Shown here one piece after another: positions 22,852 to 33,631 of a stretch of DNA of 64,000 nt. The notes under the pieces are model-generated. The model was not told where the DNA came from and did no database searches. It was given only the letters and a program-made list of their open reading frames with translations. Position numbers and translations under genes: made by a program. Origin of the DNA: Thinopyrum elongatum (lineage: Eukaryota; Streptophyta; Magnoliopsida; Poales; Poaceae); NCBI GenBank assembly GCA_011799875.1, contig CM022303.1:72596535-72660534 (forward strand). The letters are read 5' to 3'. How positions within the stretch are numbered: position 1 is the first letter of the stretch; every line of letters starts with the position of its first letter.

Positions 22852-25175
22852 ACTCCCCCAAGCTTAGACCTCGCTTGTCCTCAAGCGAAAACCGAAATCG
22901 AAAAACATGTCCACATGCTTAGAGAGAGAGGTGTCGATAAAAACAAAATACGGACAAAGAAGCATCATGTAATTTTATTATAACAACAACAAACTTTTAA
23001 CATAAAACTTTTATCATAGACTTCTCATGAATAAGTAACAATTCATCACACAATCGAAGTATAAAGCATAAACTCTATTAGAAACCAACAAACTATGTTC
23101 TCAGTCAACTTTGCAACTACAATTCATCATCTTTTCAGGAAGGGTCACGTATCGGAGCTTTTAGGCAAGTCCACATACTCAACCATCATATAGTTTTCTA
23201 TGATTGCTAACACTCACCGCATACACATGAGCAAAACGTTTCAACCGGACACATAGAAAGATAGGGGCTTATAGTTTTGCCTCCCAACGTATTCACCTCA
23301 AGGGTGATGTCAACAATAATAACTCATGCTGCCCATATTCAACTGGACATATGTGCCTAGATCTTTCCTCACCACATGATGCTTGCCAAAGGAGAAAAAT
23401 AAAAGGGAAAGAGAGAAGAACTTTGACTCTTGCATAAAGGTAAATACATAAAAGTAAAAGATAGGCCCTTCACAGAGGGAAGCAGAGGTTGCCATGCGCT
23501 TATTTGTTTGTATGCTCAACCCCTTAATGCAAAAGAACGTCACGTTATATTGCCCCTTGTGATGGCAACCTTTATTATGCAGTCTGTCGCTTTATTCTTC
23601 ACCATCACAAGTTCGTACAACGCTCAATTTTCTCTTACACTAAATGATCTCACACTTTTAGAAGCAATTTTTATTGCCTTATTGCACCGATGACAACTTA
23701 CTTGAAGGATCTTACTCAATCCATAGGTAGTTATGGTGGACTCTCGAAAATAAGATTTGGGTTTAAGGGTTTTTTGGATGCACAAGTAGTATCTCTACTT
23801 AGTGCGGAATTTTTGGCTAGCAAAGATGGGGGCAAGCACCACATATTGAAGGATCTATGACAATATAACTTCTATGTGAATATGAACAAACATAAATCAT
23901 TAAGTTGTATTCCTTGTCCAACGTCCACAATTTTGGCATATAATATTTTGATGGGGGCTCACAATCACAAAAAAATTCCATGATAGTGTATTTATATGTG
24001 AATCTTCTCTTCCCTTATGAATTCTTTCATGAGTTGCATCATTGACTAATGCTATGTTTGTCAATCTCTAATAAAATTTTCTACTTATACTTTTCCTTAT
24101 GTGGTGTTATCACCTACCATAGGATTAGCATATGATCTTTTCATTTATTTTCTTTCTCTTTATTGAAACATGAAAGTAAAGAAAGCAAAAACTCAAACTA
24201 AACTTTATTATAAATCTCGCACACGATTACAAGGATGGATTACTAAGCAAGCTCTCAAAAAGAAAGGATCGAACTAAACTTTTATTCATCTAAAGCAAAA
24301 GATAACCATGGATCGAACTAAGAAAAGTAAAGGCAAAAGATAGTGGGGGTGATACGATACCGGGGCTCCTCCCCCAAGCTTGGCGGAAGCCAAGGGAGTG
24401 CCCATACCCGATACTCAATTTTCTTTTGGTGATGAAGAAGGAGGTGGTGGTGATGATGAAGTAGAAGGATTGTCTTTCCTCCTTAGCTTACGCTTGAGGA
24501 TGGAATTCTCATCCTTCAATTCACTGATCTCCTGCTCAAGCTCTAATACCTTTTTGCATAAATCTTGCTTGTTTTCCTGCAAGAGACGAAAGGGGATAAA
24601 CTGAATCTTAGGCTTCTTTGCTTTGTTAGGGAGACTCGACTTCTTAAATTCACTATGCATGTCCCCAGGTTGAGGCAATGGGGCTTCATCTTCTTCTGAG
24701 CTCGTCTCCTCCTTCCTTCTAGGATTATAGTCTTCTTCTTCCTCCGTAGTCCAGCCATTGTGCTCCACATCCCCATAAACCTTAGGGTTTGCTATATAAT
24801 CAGCAACATAGCTCTCACTCTCCGAGTCTTGGGACTACATATTTTCAGATATGTCAGAAAACAGCAATAAGAGAAAGCAGAAGATTTCTCCGCGATACGG
24901 TGGTCAATAGGTTCGGGGGGTATATAAAGATTTTTTTTATCTTGGGAAACAAGCAAACGGAAGAAAAACGGAGTCCGGAAGGTACCCGAGGTTGGCACAA
25001 CCCACCTGGGCGCGCCTGGCAAGCCAGGCGCACCCTGGTGTCTTGTGCCCACCAGGGTGACCTCCCTGGTAGTTTCTTATTTTCCTAATTTTCTAAATAT
25101 TCCAAAACTGACAATAAATATTTTTGCGAATTTTTTGGAGTCCGTTTACTTATCATATCACATACCTCCTCTTTT
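22852..25175 (-). other. Element B, region between pol and 3' LTR, with two polypurine-like tracts
   Basis: This is the position where Athila-type elements carry an extra open frame or non-coding spacer. CTCCCCCAAGCTT occurs at 22853, where it is the true polypurine tract, and again as CTCCCCCAAGCTTGG at 24368. The rest of 22866-24367 has no credible coding frame. Confidence 0.65.
24415..24768 (-). CDS. Element B ORF3: small acidic coiled-coil protein
   Basis: A 117-residue frame on the minus strand downstream of pol. Residues 18-32 are acidic and rich in Glu/Ser. Residues 62-97 form a likely coiled coil with the heptad-like stretch LLQENKQDLCKKVLELEQEI and a basic end (LKRKLRRK). The tail is Ser/Pro-rich. 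Athila-type elements can carry an extra frame here, sometimes called env-like; this one has no signal peptide or membrane segment, so I would not call it an envelope protein. Function is unknown. An internal polypurine-like tract lies just downstream at 24368-24382. Confidence 0.5.
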   Translation of the reverse strand: MEHNGWTTEEEEDYNPRRKEETSSEEDEAPLPQPGDMHSEFKKSSLPNKAKKPKIQFIPFRLLQENKQDLCKKVLELEQEISELKDENSILKRKLRRKDNPSTSSSPPPPSSSPKEN

Positions 25176-26795
25176 TCACGATTCTGGAGTGTTCCGGAAG
25201 GACTCTTTTATGTGTTCTTCCGGTGTCATAGTTTGGATAATATTACTTTTAACATTAATGGGCGTACCTGAGATATAATGTTTTATTCGTTGCCCATTAA
25301 CAACCTTCGGGTTAGTACCTTCGGCATTATTTATTTTGATAGCTCTAGACCGATAAACCTCCTCGATAACATAGGGTCCTTCCCATTTGGAGAGGAGTTT
25401 TCCTGCAAAGAATCTGAAACGAGAGTTGTACAAAAGAACATATTCTCCAACTTTGAACTCACGCTTATAGATTCTTTTATCATGCCATCTTTTAACTTTT
25501 TCTTTAAATAACTTGGCATTTTCACAAGCTTGGGTTCTCCATTCATCTAATGAGCTAATATCAAACAACCTCTTTTCACCGGCAAGTTTGAAATCATAGT
25601 TGAGTTCTTTAATTGCCCAATATGCTTTATGTTCTAACTCAAGAGGCAAATGACAAGCTTTTCCATAAACCATTTTATAAGGAGACATACCCATAGGATT
25701 TTTATATGCTGTTCTATAAGCCCAAAGTGCATCATCTAATTTCTTAGACCAATTCTTCCAGGACCTATTGACAGTCTTTTGCAAAATTAATTTTATTTCT
25801 CTATTGCTAAGTTCAACTTGACCACTAGATTGAGGATGATAGGGTGATGCAATTCTATGGTTAACATCATACTTGGCAAGCAGTTTACGGAAAGCACCAT
25901 GAATAAAGTGTGAACCACCATCAGTCATTAAATATCTAGGGACTCCAAACTTTGGGAAAATAACTTCCTTAAGCATTTTAATAGAGGTGTTGTGATCAGA
26001 ACTATTGGTTGGAATAGCTTCTACCCACTTAGTAACATAATCAACAACAACCAAAATATGAGTATACCCATTAGAGGAAGGAAAAGGTCCCATGAAATCA
26101 AATCCCCAAACATCAAATGGTTCAACAGCAAGAGAATAATTCATAGGCATTTCTTGACGCTTACCGATATTACCTATTCTTTGACATTCATCACAACATA
26201 AGACGAACTTACGAGCATCCTTGAAGAGAGTAGGCCAATAAAAACCAGATTGCAATACCTTATGAGCAGTTCTGCCTCCCGCATGATGTCCTCCATAAGC
26301 TTCGGAGTGACATTTCCGTAGGATTTGTCGCTGTTCATGCTCAGGTACACAACGTCTAATAATACCATCTACTCCTTTATAAAGATGTGGGTCTTCCCAG
26401 AAGTAATGTCTTAAATCATAGAAGAACTTTTTCTTTTGTTGGTATGTAAAGCTAGGTGGTAAATATTTAGCAACAATGTAATTAGCATAATCAGCATACC
26501 AAGGAGTGTTATTAGAAACATTTATTGCAGCTAACTGCTCATCAAGAAAGCTATCATCAATAGGTAGTGGGTCATCAAGGACATTTTCAAGCCTAGACAA
26601 GTTATCAGCTACGAGATTCTCTGCTCCTTTTCTATCAGTAATATGCAAATCAAATTCTTGTAGCAAGAGAACCCACCTAATGAGTCTAGGTTTAGCATCT
26701 TTCTTTTCCATAAGATATTTTATAGCAGCATGATCGGTGTGAACAGTCACTTTAGAATCAACAATGTAGGATCTAAATTTATCACAAGCAAACAC
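25176..26795 (-). CDS. Element B pol: end of RNase H and integrase
   Basis: A 539-residue frame. Residues 1-70 are the end of RNase H ([20 protein letters not shown]). Integrase follows: the zinc-binding HHCC set is H163, H170 or H171, C200 or C201, C204. The DDE catalytic triad is D233 (GFDFMGP), D292 (MTDGGSHF) and E328 (GQVELSNRE). The C-terminal part has the [14 protein letters not shown] type domain with no chromodomain, as expected for Athila. Integrase joins the cDNA to the chromosome. The frame is separated from the upstream reverse transcriptase by a single in-frame TGA at 26832-26834, where the family has Trp, so the present start is not native. Confidence 0.92.
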   Translation of the reverse strand: MFACDKFRSYIVDSKVTVHTDHAAIKYLMEKKDAKPRLIRWVLLLQEFDLHITDRKGAENLVADNLSRLENVLDDPLPIDDSFLDEQLAAINVSNNTPWYADYANYIVAKYLPPSFTYQQKKKFFYDLRHYFWEDPHLYKGVDGIIRRCVPEHEQRQILRKCHSEAYGGHHAGGRTAHKVLQSGFYWPTLFKDARKFVLCCDECQRIGNIGKRQEMPMNYSLAVEPFDVWGFDFMGPFPSSNGYTHILVVVDYVTKWVEAIPTNSSDHNTSIKMLKEVIFPKFGVPRYLMTDGGSHFIHGAFRKLLAKYDVNHRIASPYHPQSSGQVELSNREIKLILQKTVNRSWKNWSKKLDDALWAYRTAYKNPMGMSPYKMVYGKACHLPLELEHKAYWAIKELNYDFKLAGEKRLFDISSLDEWRTQACENAKLFKEKVKRWHDKRIYKREFKVGEYVLLYNSRFRFFAGKLLSKWEGPYVIEEVYRSRAIKINNAEGTNPKVVNGQRIKHYISGTPINVKSNIIQTMTPEEHIKESFRNTPES

Positions 26796-26831
26796 AACTG
26801 CTAAGAATTCTTTTTCAGTAGTAGCATAATT

Positions 26832-27848
26832 TCATTGGGCACTGTCTAGAGTTTTACTAGAATAATGGATAACATTTAGTTTCTTATCAACTCTTTGTCC
26901 TAGAACAGCACCAACAGCATAATCACTAGCATCACACATAAATTCAAAAGTCAAGTTCCAATCAGGTGGTTGAACAATAGGTGCAGTAATTAAGGCTTTC
27001 TTGAGTGTTTCGAAGGCTTCTAAACAATCATCATCAAAAATGAAAGGAGTGTCCTTTTGCAAAAGATTTGTAAGAGGCCTAGAAATTTTAGAAAAGTCTT
27101 TAATAAATCTCCTATAGAAACCAGCATGACCAAGGAAACTACGAATACCTTTGATATCTTTAGGACATGGCATTTTCTCAATTGCATAAACCTTAGCTTT
27201 GTCCACCTCAATACCTCTTTCAGAAATTTTATGACCCAAAACAATACCTTCATTAAACATAAAGTGGCACTTCTCCCAATTCAAGACAAGATTTGTTTGC
27301 TCACATCTCTGCAAAACTCGATCAAGATTGCTTAAACAATCATCAAAAGGCTTCCCATAAACAGAAAAGTCATCCATGAAAACCTCAACAATCTTTTCAC
27401 AAAAGTCAGAGAATATAGCAGTCATACATCTTTGAAAGGTAGCAGGTGCATTGCATAACCCAAAAGGCATATGTCTATAAGCATAAGTTCCAAAGGGACA
27501 AGTGAAAGTGGTCTTTTCTTGATCAGGTTGAGAAACAGGTATTTGTGAAAAACCAGAATATCCATCAAGGAAACAAAAATGTGTGTGCTTTGACAATCTT
27601 TCTAGCATTTGATCAATAAAAGGCAAAGGGTAATGATCTTTTCTAGTTGCTTTGTTTAATTTTCTAAAATCAATTACCATTCTATAGCCTGTAACAATTT
27701 TTTGTGGGATGAGTTCATTTTTATCATTAGGAACAACAGTAATTCCTCCCTTCTTAGTGACACAATGAACAGGACTTACCCACCTACTATCAGCTATAGG
27801 ATAGATTATACCTGCTTCCAGAAGTTTTAATATTTCCGTTCTTACCAC
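26832..27848 (-). CDS. Element B pol: reverse transcriptase and start of RNase H
   Basis: A 338-residue frame covering the reverse-transcriptase core: VIDFRKLNKAT (59-69), the active site FMDDFSVYG (157-165), CHFMFNEGIVLGH, then the connection domain and the first RNase H acidic residue in FMCDASDYAVGA near 308-320. FMDDFSVYG marks the Athila lineage. It is bounded on both sides by nonsense codons in the same frame (TAA 27849-27851 upstream, TGA 26832-26834 downstream). One reading frame therefore runs from 29531 to 25176 with only two stops. Both fit a single C-to-T change on one strand (TGG to TGA; CAA to TAA if the lost residue was Gln). Confidence 0.92.
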   Translation of the reverse strand: MVRTEILKLLEAGIIYPIADSRWVSPVHCVTKKGGITVVPNDKNELIPQKIVTGYRMVIDFRKLNKATRKDHYPLPFIDQMLERLSKHTHFCFLDGYSGFSQIPVSQPDQEKTTFTCPFGTYAYRHMPFGLCNAPATFQRCMTAIFSDFCEKIVEVFMDDFSVYGKPFDDCLSNLDRVLQRCEQTNLVLNWEKCHFMFNEGIVLGHKISERGIEVDKAKVYAIEKMPCPKDIKGIRSFLGHAGFYRRFIKDFSKISRPLTNLLQKDTPFIFDDDCLEAFETLKKALITAPIVQPPDWNLTFEFMCDASDYAVGAVLGQRVDKKLNVIHYSSKTLDSAQ

Positions 27849-29531
27849 TTATTTCATCTTCGGATTTAACCGACGTTGGTGATCAACAACGGGTTTAGCA
27901 TCAGGTTCCATATTAATTTTGTGCTGACATAGAGTGGGACTAATGCCCTTAAGATCATCAAGAGTATATCCAATAGCAGCTCGGTGCTTACTTAGAACTT
28001 TCAATAGTCTTTCTTCTTCATGTTCTGAAAGGTTAGCACTAATAATAACAGGATATATCTTTTTCTCATCAAGATAAGCATATTTCAAAGTGTCTGGCAA
28101 TTGTTTTAATTCAAACACAGGATCACCTTTAGATGGAGGAGGACCTCCTAGAGTTTCAATAGGCAAATTGTGTTTAAGCAGAGGACATTGTTCAAAGAAA
28201 ATCTCATCTATTTCATTTCTTTCATGCATATGTAAATCATTTTCATGGTCTAGCAGATAGTGTTCTAAAGGATCAGTAGAAGGCACAGCAATAGAAGCAA
28301 GACCAATTATTTCATCCTTACTAGGCAATTCTTTTTTATGAGGTTTTCTACTAAACTTGGAAAAGTTAAACTCATGAGACTCATCACCAAAACTGACACC
28401 GACAGTTTGTTTCTTATAATCTATTTTAGCATTAATGGTGTTCAAGAAAGGTCTACCAAAGATAATGGGACAAAAATCATCTTGTGGGGAAACAAGAACA
28501 AGAAAATCAGTAGGGTATTTTATTTTCCCACACAAGACTTCAACATCTCTAACAATCCCAATTGGTGATATGGTGTCTCTATAAGCAAGTTTAATAGTAA
28601 CATCTATGTCTTCTATCTCAGTGGGTGCTATGTCATTCATAATTTTTTGATATAAGGTAAAGGGAATAGCACTCACACTAGCACCTATGTCGCATAAACC
28701 ATGATAACAGTGATCTCCTATTTTAACTAAGACAACGGGCATGCCAACAACGGGTCTACGAATATCTGACTTATCAGGTTTGACAATTCTAGTTGCTTCA
28801 TTACAGAAGTAAATAACATGCCCATCTATGTTTTCTTCCAGGAGATCCTTAACCATAGAAACACTAGGTTCTACTTTAATTTGTTCATCAGGTTTAGGTG
28901 TTCTAATATAACTTTTGTTGACCACAGTTGAAACTTTAGCATGTTCCATTATCCTAACAGGGAAAGGTGGTTTCTCAATATAAGCAGTAGGAACAACTGG
29001 ATCAACATTATAAATAATAGTTTCTTCTTTAGCTGGTACCGGTTTTTTAATTTCCTTTTTAATAGGTGAGTGATATTTAAACCACTTCTCCTTGGGGAGA
29101 TCAACATGAGTAGCAAATGATTCACAAAAGGAGGCTACTATCTTAGACTCAAGTCCATATTTGGTGCTAAACTTTTGAAAAGCATCGGTATTCATAAAAG
29201 ATTTAACACAATTATACTTAAGCTTAATACCTGACTCTTTACCTTCGTCAAGTTCCCAATCTTCAGAGTTGCGTTTAATTCTTTCTAAAAGATCCCACCG
29301 GAATTCAATGGTCTTCTTCATAAAGGAAACAATACAAGAAGTATCAAGCATGGATTGATCATCACGAGAAAGCCGAGCATAAAAATTCTGAATAATAATT
29401 TCTCTTGAGAACTCATGATTGGGGCATGAATATAACATTGACTTAAGCCTCCCCCAAGCTAGAGCGATACTTTCTCCTTCACAAGGCCAAAAATTATATA
29501 TGTAATTCCGGTCACGATGAACTAGATGCAT
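27849..29531 (-). CDS. Element B gag C-terminal part and aspartic protease
   Basis: A 560-residue frame. Residues 1-65 continue the gag domain (EGESIALAWGRLKSML, FYARLSRDDQSML). A Lys/Pro-rich linker follows. The protease core DIGASVSAIP is at 281-290, with Ile in place of the usual Thr/Ser after Asp, and IIFGRPFLNTINAKID is at 356-371. The end (LSEHEEERLLKVLSKHRAAIGYTLDDLKGISP) leads into reverse transcriptase. The protease cuts the polyprotein in virus-like particles. The start at 29531 follows a frameshift in a run of T on the minus strand near 29540, so the true start is in the gag frame upstream. Confidence 0.88.
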   Translation of the reverse strand: MHLVHRDRNYIYNFWPCEGESIALAWGRLKSMLYSCPNHEFSREIIIQNFYARLSRDDQSMLDTSCIVSFMKKTIEFRWDLLERIKRNSEDWELDEGKESGIKLKYNCVKSFMNTDAFQKFSTKYGLESKIVASFCESFATHVDLPKEKWFKYHSPIKKEIKKPVPAKEETIIYNVDPVVPTAYIEKPPFPVRIMEHAKVSTVVNKSYIRTPKPDEQIKVEPSVSMVKDLLEENIDGHVIYFCNEATRIVKPDKSDIRRPVVGMPVVLVKIGDHCYHGLCDIGASVSAIPFTLYQKIMNDIAPTEIEDIDVTIKLAYRDTISPIGIVRDVEVLCGKIKYPTDFLVLVSPQDDFCPIIFGRPFLNTINAKIDYKKQTVGVSFGDESHEFNFSKFSRKPHKKELPSKDEIIGLASIAVPSTDPLEHYLLDHENDLHMHERNEIDEIFFEQCPLLKHNLPIETLGGPPPSKGDPVFELKQLPDTLKYAYLDEKKIYPVIISANLSEHEEERLLKVLSKHRAAIGYTLDDLKGISPTLCQHKINMEPDAKPVVDHQRRLNPKMK

Positions 29532-29535
29532 AGGA

Positions 29536-29916
29536 TTAAAAAATTTGGTGAAACTCCAATTTCAATCGATTCCAATTCCAAGATCCAATATCATCGCATA
29601 GCCTATACCATGCCAATGCCTTTCCCTTAAAAGATAAAGGGAAAACCTTCTTCTTAACTTCATCCCCGGGTAAACCTGCAAGCTTAAACAATCCACAAAT
29701 TTCTTCCACATATATCAAGTGCATATCAGGATGTTCGGTTCCATCTCCTACATAAGGATTAGCTAGCAGTTGTTCTATCATACCCAAAGGAATTTCATAT
29801 TCAATATTTTCAGTAGGTGCAGTAGATTGAGGGGTAACTAATTGTGGTTCCGGTCGAGGTGAAGATACCCCGAACAAACCCCTCAAAGGATTGTTTTCCA
29901 TAGTAACAAGTGACAA
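29536..29916 (-). CDS. Element B gag N-terminal part
   Basis: A 126-residue frame that is the N-terminal half of gag. It has a Pro/Thr-rich start, then the retrotransposon gag core (ICGLFKLAGLPGDEVKKKVF, FKGKALAWYRLCDDIGSWNW). Gag forms the virus-like particle. The frame ends early because of a one-base slip in a homopolymer run near 29540. The following gag sequence resumes in another phase at 29531. Confidence 0.88.
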   Translation of the reverse strand: MSLVTMENNPLRGLFGVSSPRPEPQLVTPQSTAPTENIEYEIPLGMIEQLLANPYVGDGTEHPDMHLIYVEEICGLFKLAGLPGDEVKKKVFPLSFKGKALAWYRLCDDIGSWNWNRLKLEFHQIF

Positions 29917-29978
29917 TAAATTTCAGCACGTAGTAATAATTTTTCCTTACCAATTTCCACTTATCAAAAGCACTTCAC

Positions 29979-29996
29979 TCCCCGGCAACGGAGCCA
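29979..29996 (-). other. Element B primer-binding site, tRNA-Asp type
   Basis: On the minus strand TGGCTCCGTTGCCGGGGA lies 11 bases inside the 5' LTR edge at 30008. It matches the tRNA-Asp 3' end used by Athila elements except for one base. Confidence 0.85.
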
Positions 29997-30008
29997 GAAA
30001 ATAGCCTT

Positions 30009-32486
30009 GATGATGAAAGTACATGTAGTCCCCATGTGTGGTTTTGGTAATTAAATGACAATACTTATGGACTAATGTTTGAATTGAGATATTGGTAATC
30101 ATGTCTTGAAGAAATGAAGCATAGTGAAGAATTCAATATGTCCTTCAAGACGTCAAGATTAAACATGGAGTAGAGATATCGGTTGGCCAAGATGAAGCTC
30201 GAAGATTGAAGTCCAAATGGTCAACACACAAGTGCAAATAATGTACCACACATGATCTTGTGGTATGGTAAGAAAGTGTCAATTGCACTTTGTGTACTAA
30301 CCCATACTATGTCTTGTTTATGTTTATGAGGGTTAGGTTATTCTCATGGGCTCGCATCGAAAGAAAGATTCCAAGTGTCCATGAGAGGATGACATCAAGT
30401 GTTCATGATCATGGCTGACAAGGGCAAGTTCAAGATAACCATCCCGAAGGATTACATGCTTGAAGCTTGTGGATGATCACATGATGGACAAGTGAAGATG
30501 AATACAAAGCAAAGCTTCCCACATTGTGTATGGGGGAGCTACTTGAAGACTTCACCAATGTCTTGCCTTCAACTTGAGCCAAGAAGAAACATCAACATCA
30601 AGCTCAAGTGAAAGGCTCGAGTCAAAGGTATTAGTTCATTTGGCGTTAGTGTTGTGGAGTGATGACCACCGAAGAAACATATACACTCAAGTATGGTTTC
30701 TCGATAGCTATGTAGTGTAGCTCTTTTATGATTCTTGAGTTATAGGGATCCCGCACTATTAAGAGGGGATCAAAGGGGTTAGTGATAGATTTGCTCAAGT
30801 CAACATCTTCTATTTCTACTTCCTCACATCATATTCCAACATAGGCATATTTCACTCCTATCCAATACAAATGCGATATGCCTATACATCTATCAAAGAA
30901 AATCCAAAGCCAAATAGGTTACCCAAATACATGATAAAAGCTTTGCATAATTTGCATCCTCCATTTTGGTTCATCTTGGGTGGTTCTCTATGTGAGGACC
31001 TGGGCTTTTTCCATAGCTTCAAAACGAGCCCAAGATCATCAAAATCGGAGTCCGGATGTGAAAGTTATGCATGTTTTAGTTTTGGGGTTCCTGCAGTTTT
31101 TTATTGGCCGGACATCCGGGACTTGGCCGGATGTCCGGGCTACCGGGACGCCCTCCCGGACATCCGGCCGTAGATGTCCAGAAATGTTACCGAAATGTTG
31201 TTTGTGTACGCCGGATGTCCGGCACTTGGCCGGATGTCCGGGGCCCCAAGTTTGGCCAGATGTCCGGGCCCTGTAACCTGTTTTTCTGCGTACGTGTGTG
31301 CACACTTCATAGAGGCCGGATGTCCGGCCCCAGGCCCGGATGTCCGGCCCGGCACAACCACTTACACTCCAACGGCCATATTTGCACTACCACTATATAT
31401 ATCCCTCTACCCATCCGGTAGAGGGTTGACTACTCCACTAAATAGAACTCTAGAACACCTAAGTGGCTCCCTCTCACTCTTCCACACCAAATCCTAGATC
31501 CCACAAGCATTCGTGAGAGTTCTTGAGAGTTGTTCCGATCAAAAGATAGATCCACTCCCTCTCCCTCTTGTGACCAAAGGAATTCGTGATTTGAGCAAGT
31601 CTTGAGCATTTCCCCCTTGATCTTGTTACTCTTGGAGGTTGGAGACTCCTAGGCGGTAGGAGTGCTCCGGTGAGGAATCAACTTGTGATTTGTGCCCCGG
31701 AAAGTTTGTGAAGGTTTGGAGGCCGCCTCAAGGTCTACCACTAGTGGTTGGGAATCGCCTTCGTGGTGATATCTCAAGGGGAGAATAGGGTGAGCCTTCG
31801 TGGCATTGGTGTGCCTTCGTGGTAACATCCATCCCTCCAACGGTGACTAGCTTCCCTCCAAGGAAGTGAACATCGGGATACATCCTCGTTTCCGTGTCTT
31901 CGGTTATTTCTAACCCTAGCCACTACTTGTGGTTTACTTTGGTCACTTGACCTTGCATTCACTATATATATTGTTGTCCTCATTATATTGTGTTGGTTAC
32001 CATATCGTAGAGATTATTTAGGCTAACACTTTATAGTCCACAATTCATACTTGCTACTATTGATATATCCTATGCTTAGTGTGAATTGCTAGCTTGTAAC
32101 ATTCATTTCCATATCTTGTGACATAACTTGTGTAAGCTTGTAGTGCTTACTTGAGTTTGCTTGTATCATTCAATTCCATATATTGTGATACAATTTGTGT
32201 AAGCTTGTATTGCTTACTTGTGGTTGTGTGTATTATTCATTTCCATATCTCGTGATATACATTGAGTCAGTTTGTGTGACTTACTTGTGCTTACTCATAT
32301 CCTCGTTGTTCTCATCTTGTTTATCCTAAGTTGTTGGTGCACTTAGTGAGCCTAGTATATTTAGGATTTGTGATTGAAAAGTATCCGCTTAGTTTATTTC
32401 CTCATTAGGATATAACCAAATCCGTAAAAGATTTTAAAACGCCTATTCACCCCCCCTCTAGTCGACATCATGGTCCTTTCAGATGA
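30009..32486 (+). mobile_element. Element C: solo LTR, probably Copia of the Maximus/SIRE type
   Basis: The LTR runs from TGAAAGTACATGTAGTCCCC at 30014 to GGTCCTTTCA at 32481, 2468 bp, flanked by GATGA on both sides (30009-30013 and 32482-32486). There is no internal domain or second LTR. It has a TATA box (TATATATA) at 31394-31401 and a cluster of CCGGATGTCCGG palindromes at 31107-31352. It inserted 6 bp inside the edge of element B's 5' LTR. The family call rests on the start and the CACCCCCCCTCTAGTC end and is tentative. Confidence 0.85.
31107..31352. repeat. Cluster of CCGGATGTCCGG palindromes
   Basis: At least eight copies of CGGATGTCCGG or CGGACATCCGG or one-base variants lie within 250 bp, in both orientations (for example 31111, 31128, 31166, 31209, 31226, 31318, 31337). 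They lie upstream of the TATA box of solo LTR C. Confidence 0.8.
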
Positions 32487-33631
32487 CCCACAAGTATATG
32501 GGATCAATTGTAGCCTTTTCGATAAGTAAGAGTGTTGAACCCAACGAGGAGCAGAAGGAAATGACAAGCGGTTTTCAGCAAGGTAATGTCTGCAAGTACT
32601 GAAATTGTAAGTAGCAGAGTAGTTTGATAGCCAGATAATTTGTAATGAGCAAGTAACAATAGTAGTAACAAAAGTGCAGCAAGGTAGCCCAATCCTTTTG
32701 AGGCAAAGGACAGGCCAAAACGGTCTCTTATAATAAGCAAAACGTTCTTGAGGGTACACGGGAATTTCATCTAGTCACTTTCATCATGTTGGTTTGATTC
32801 GTATTCGCTACTTTGATAATTTGATATGTGGGTGGACCGGTGCTTAGGTGCTGTTCTTACTTGAAAAAACCTCCTACTTATGATTAACCCCCTCGCAAGC
32901 ATCCGCAACTACGAGAAAAGTATTAAGAATAAATTCTAACCATAGCATTAAACTTTTGGATCCAATCGGTCCCTTACGGAATAGCGCATAAACTAGGGTT
33001 TAAGCTTCTGTCACTCTCGCAACCCATCATCTAATAACTACTCCCCAATGCATTCCCTTAGGCCCCAATATGGTGAAGTGTCATGTAGTCGACGTTCACA
33101 TGACACCACTAAGGGAATCACAACACACATACTATCAAAATATCGAACATATATCAAGTTCACATGATTACTTGCAACATGATTTCTCCCGTGACCTCAA
33201 GAACAAAAGTAACTACTCACAAATGATAATCATGCTCAAGATCAGAGGGTTATTAAATAGCATATTGGATCTGAACATATAATCTTCCACCAAATAAACC
33301 ATATAGTAATCAACTACAAGATGTAATCAACACTACTAGTCACCCACAACCACCAATCTATTGTTCCGATACTAAGATTGAACACAAGAGATGAACTAGG
33401 ATTTGAGAGGAGATGGAGCTGTTGAAGATGTTGATGGAGATTACCCTCCCCAAGATGGGAGAGTTGTTGGTGATGATGATGACGATGATTTCCCCCTCCG
33501 GGAGGGAAGTTCCCCCGGCGGGATCGCTCCGCCGGAGGGCAAAAGTGCTCCTGCCCAAGTTCCGCCTCGAGACGGCGGCGCTCCGTCCCGAAAGCCCTCT
33601 CTTGATTTTTTCTAGGTCAAAATGACTTATA

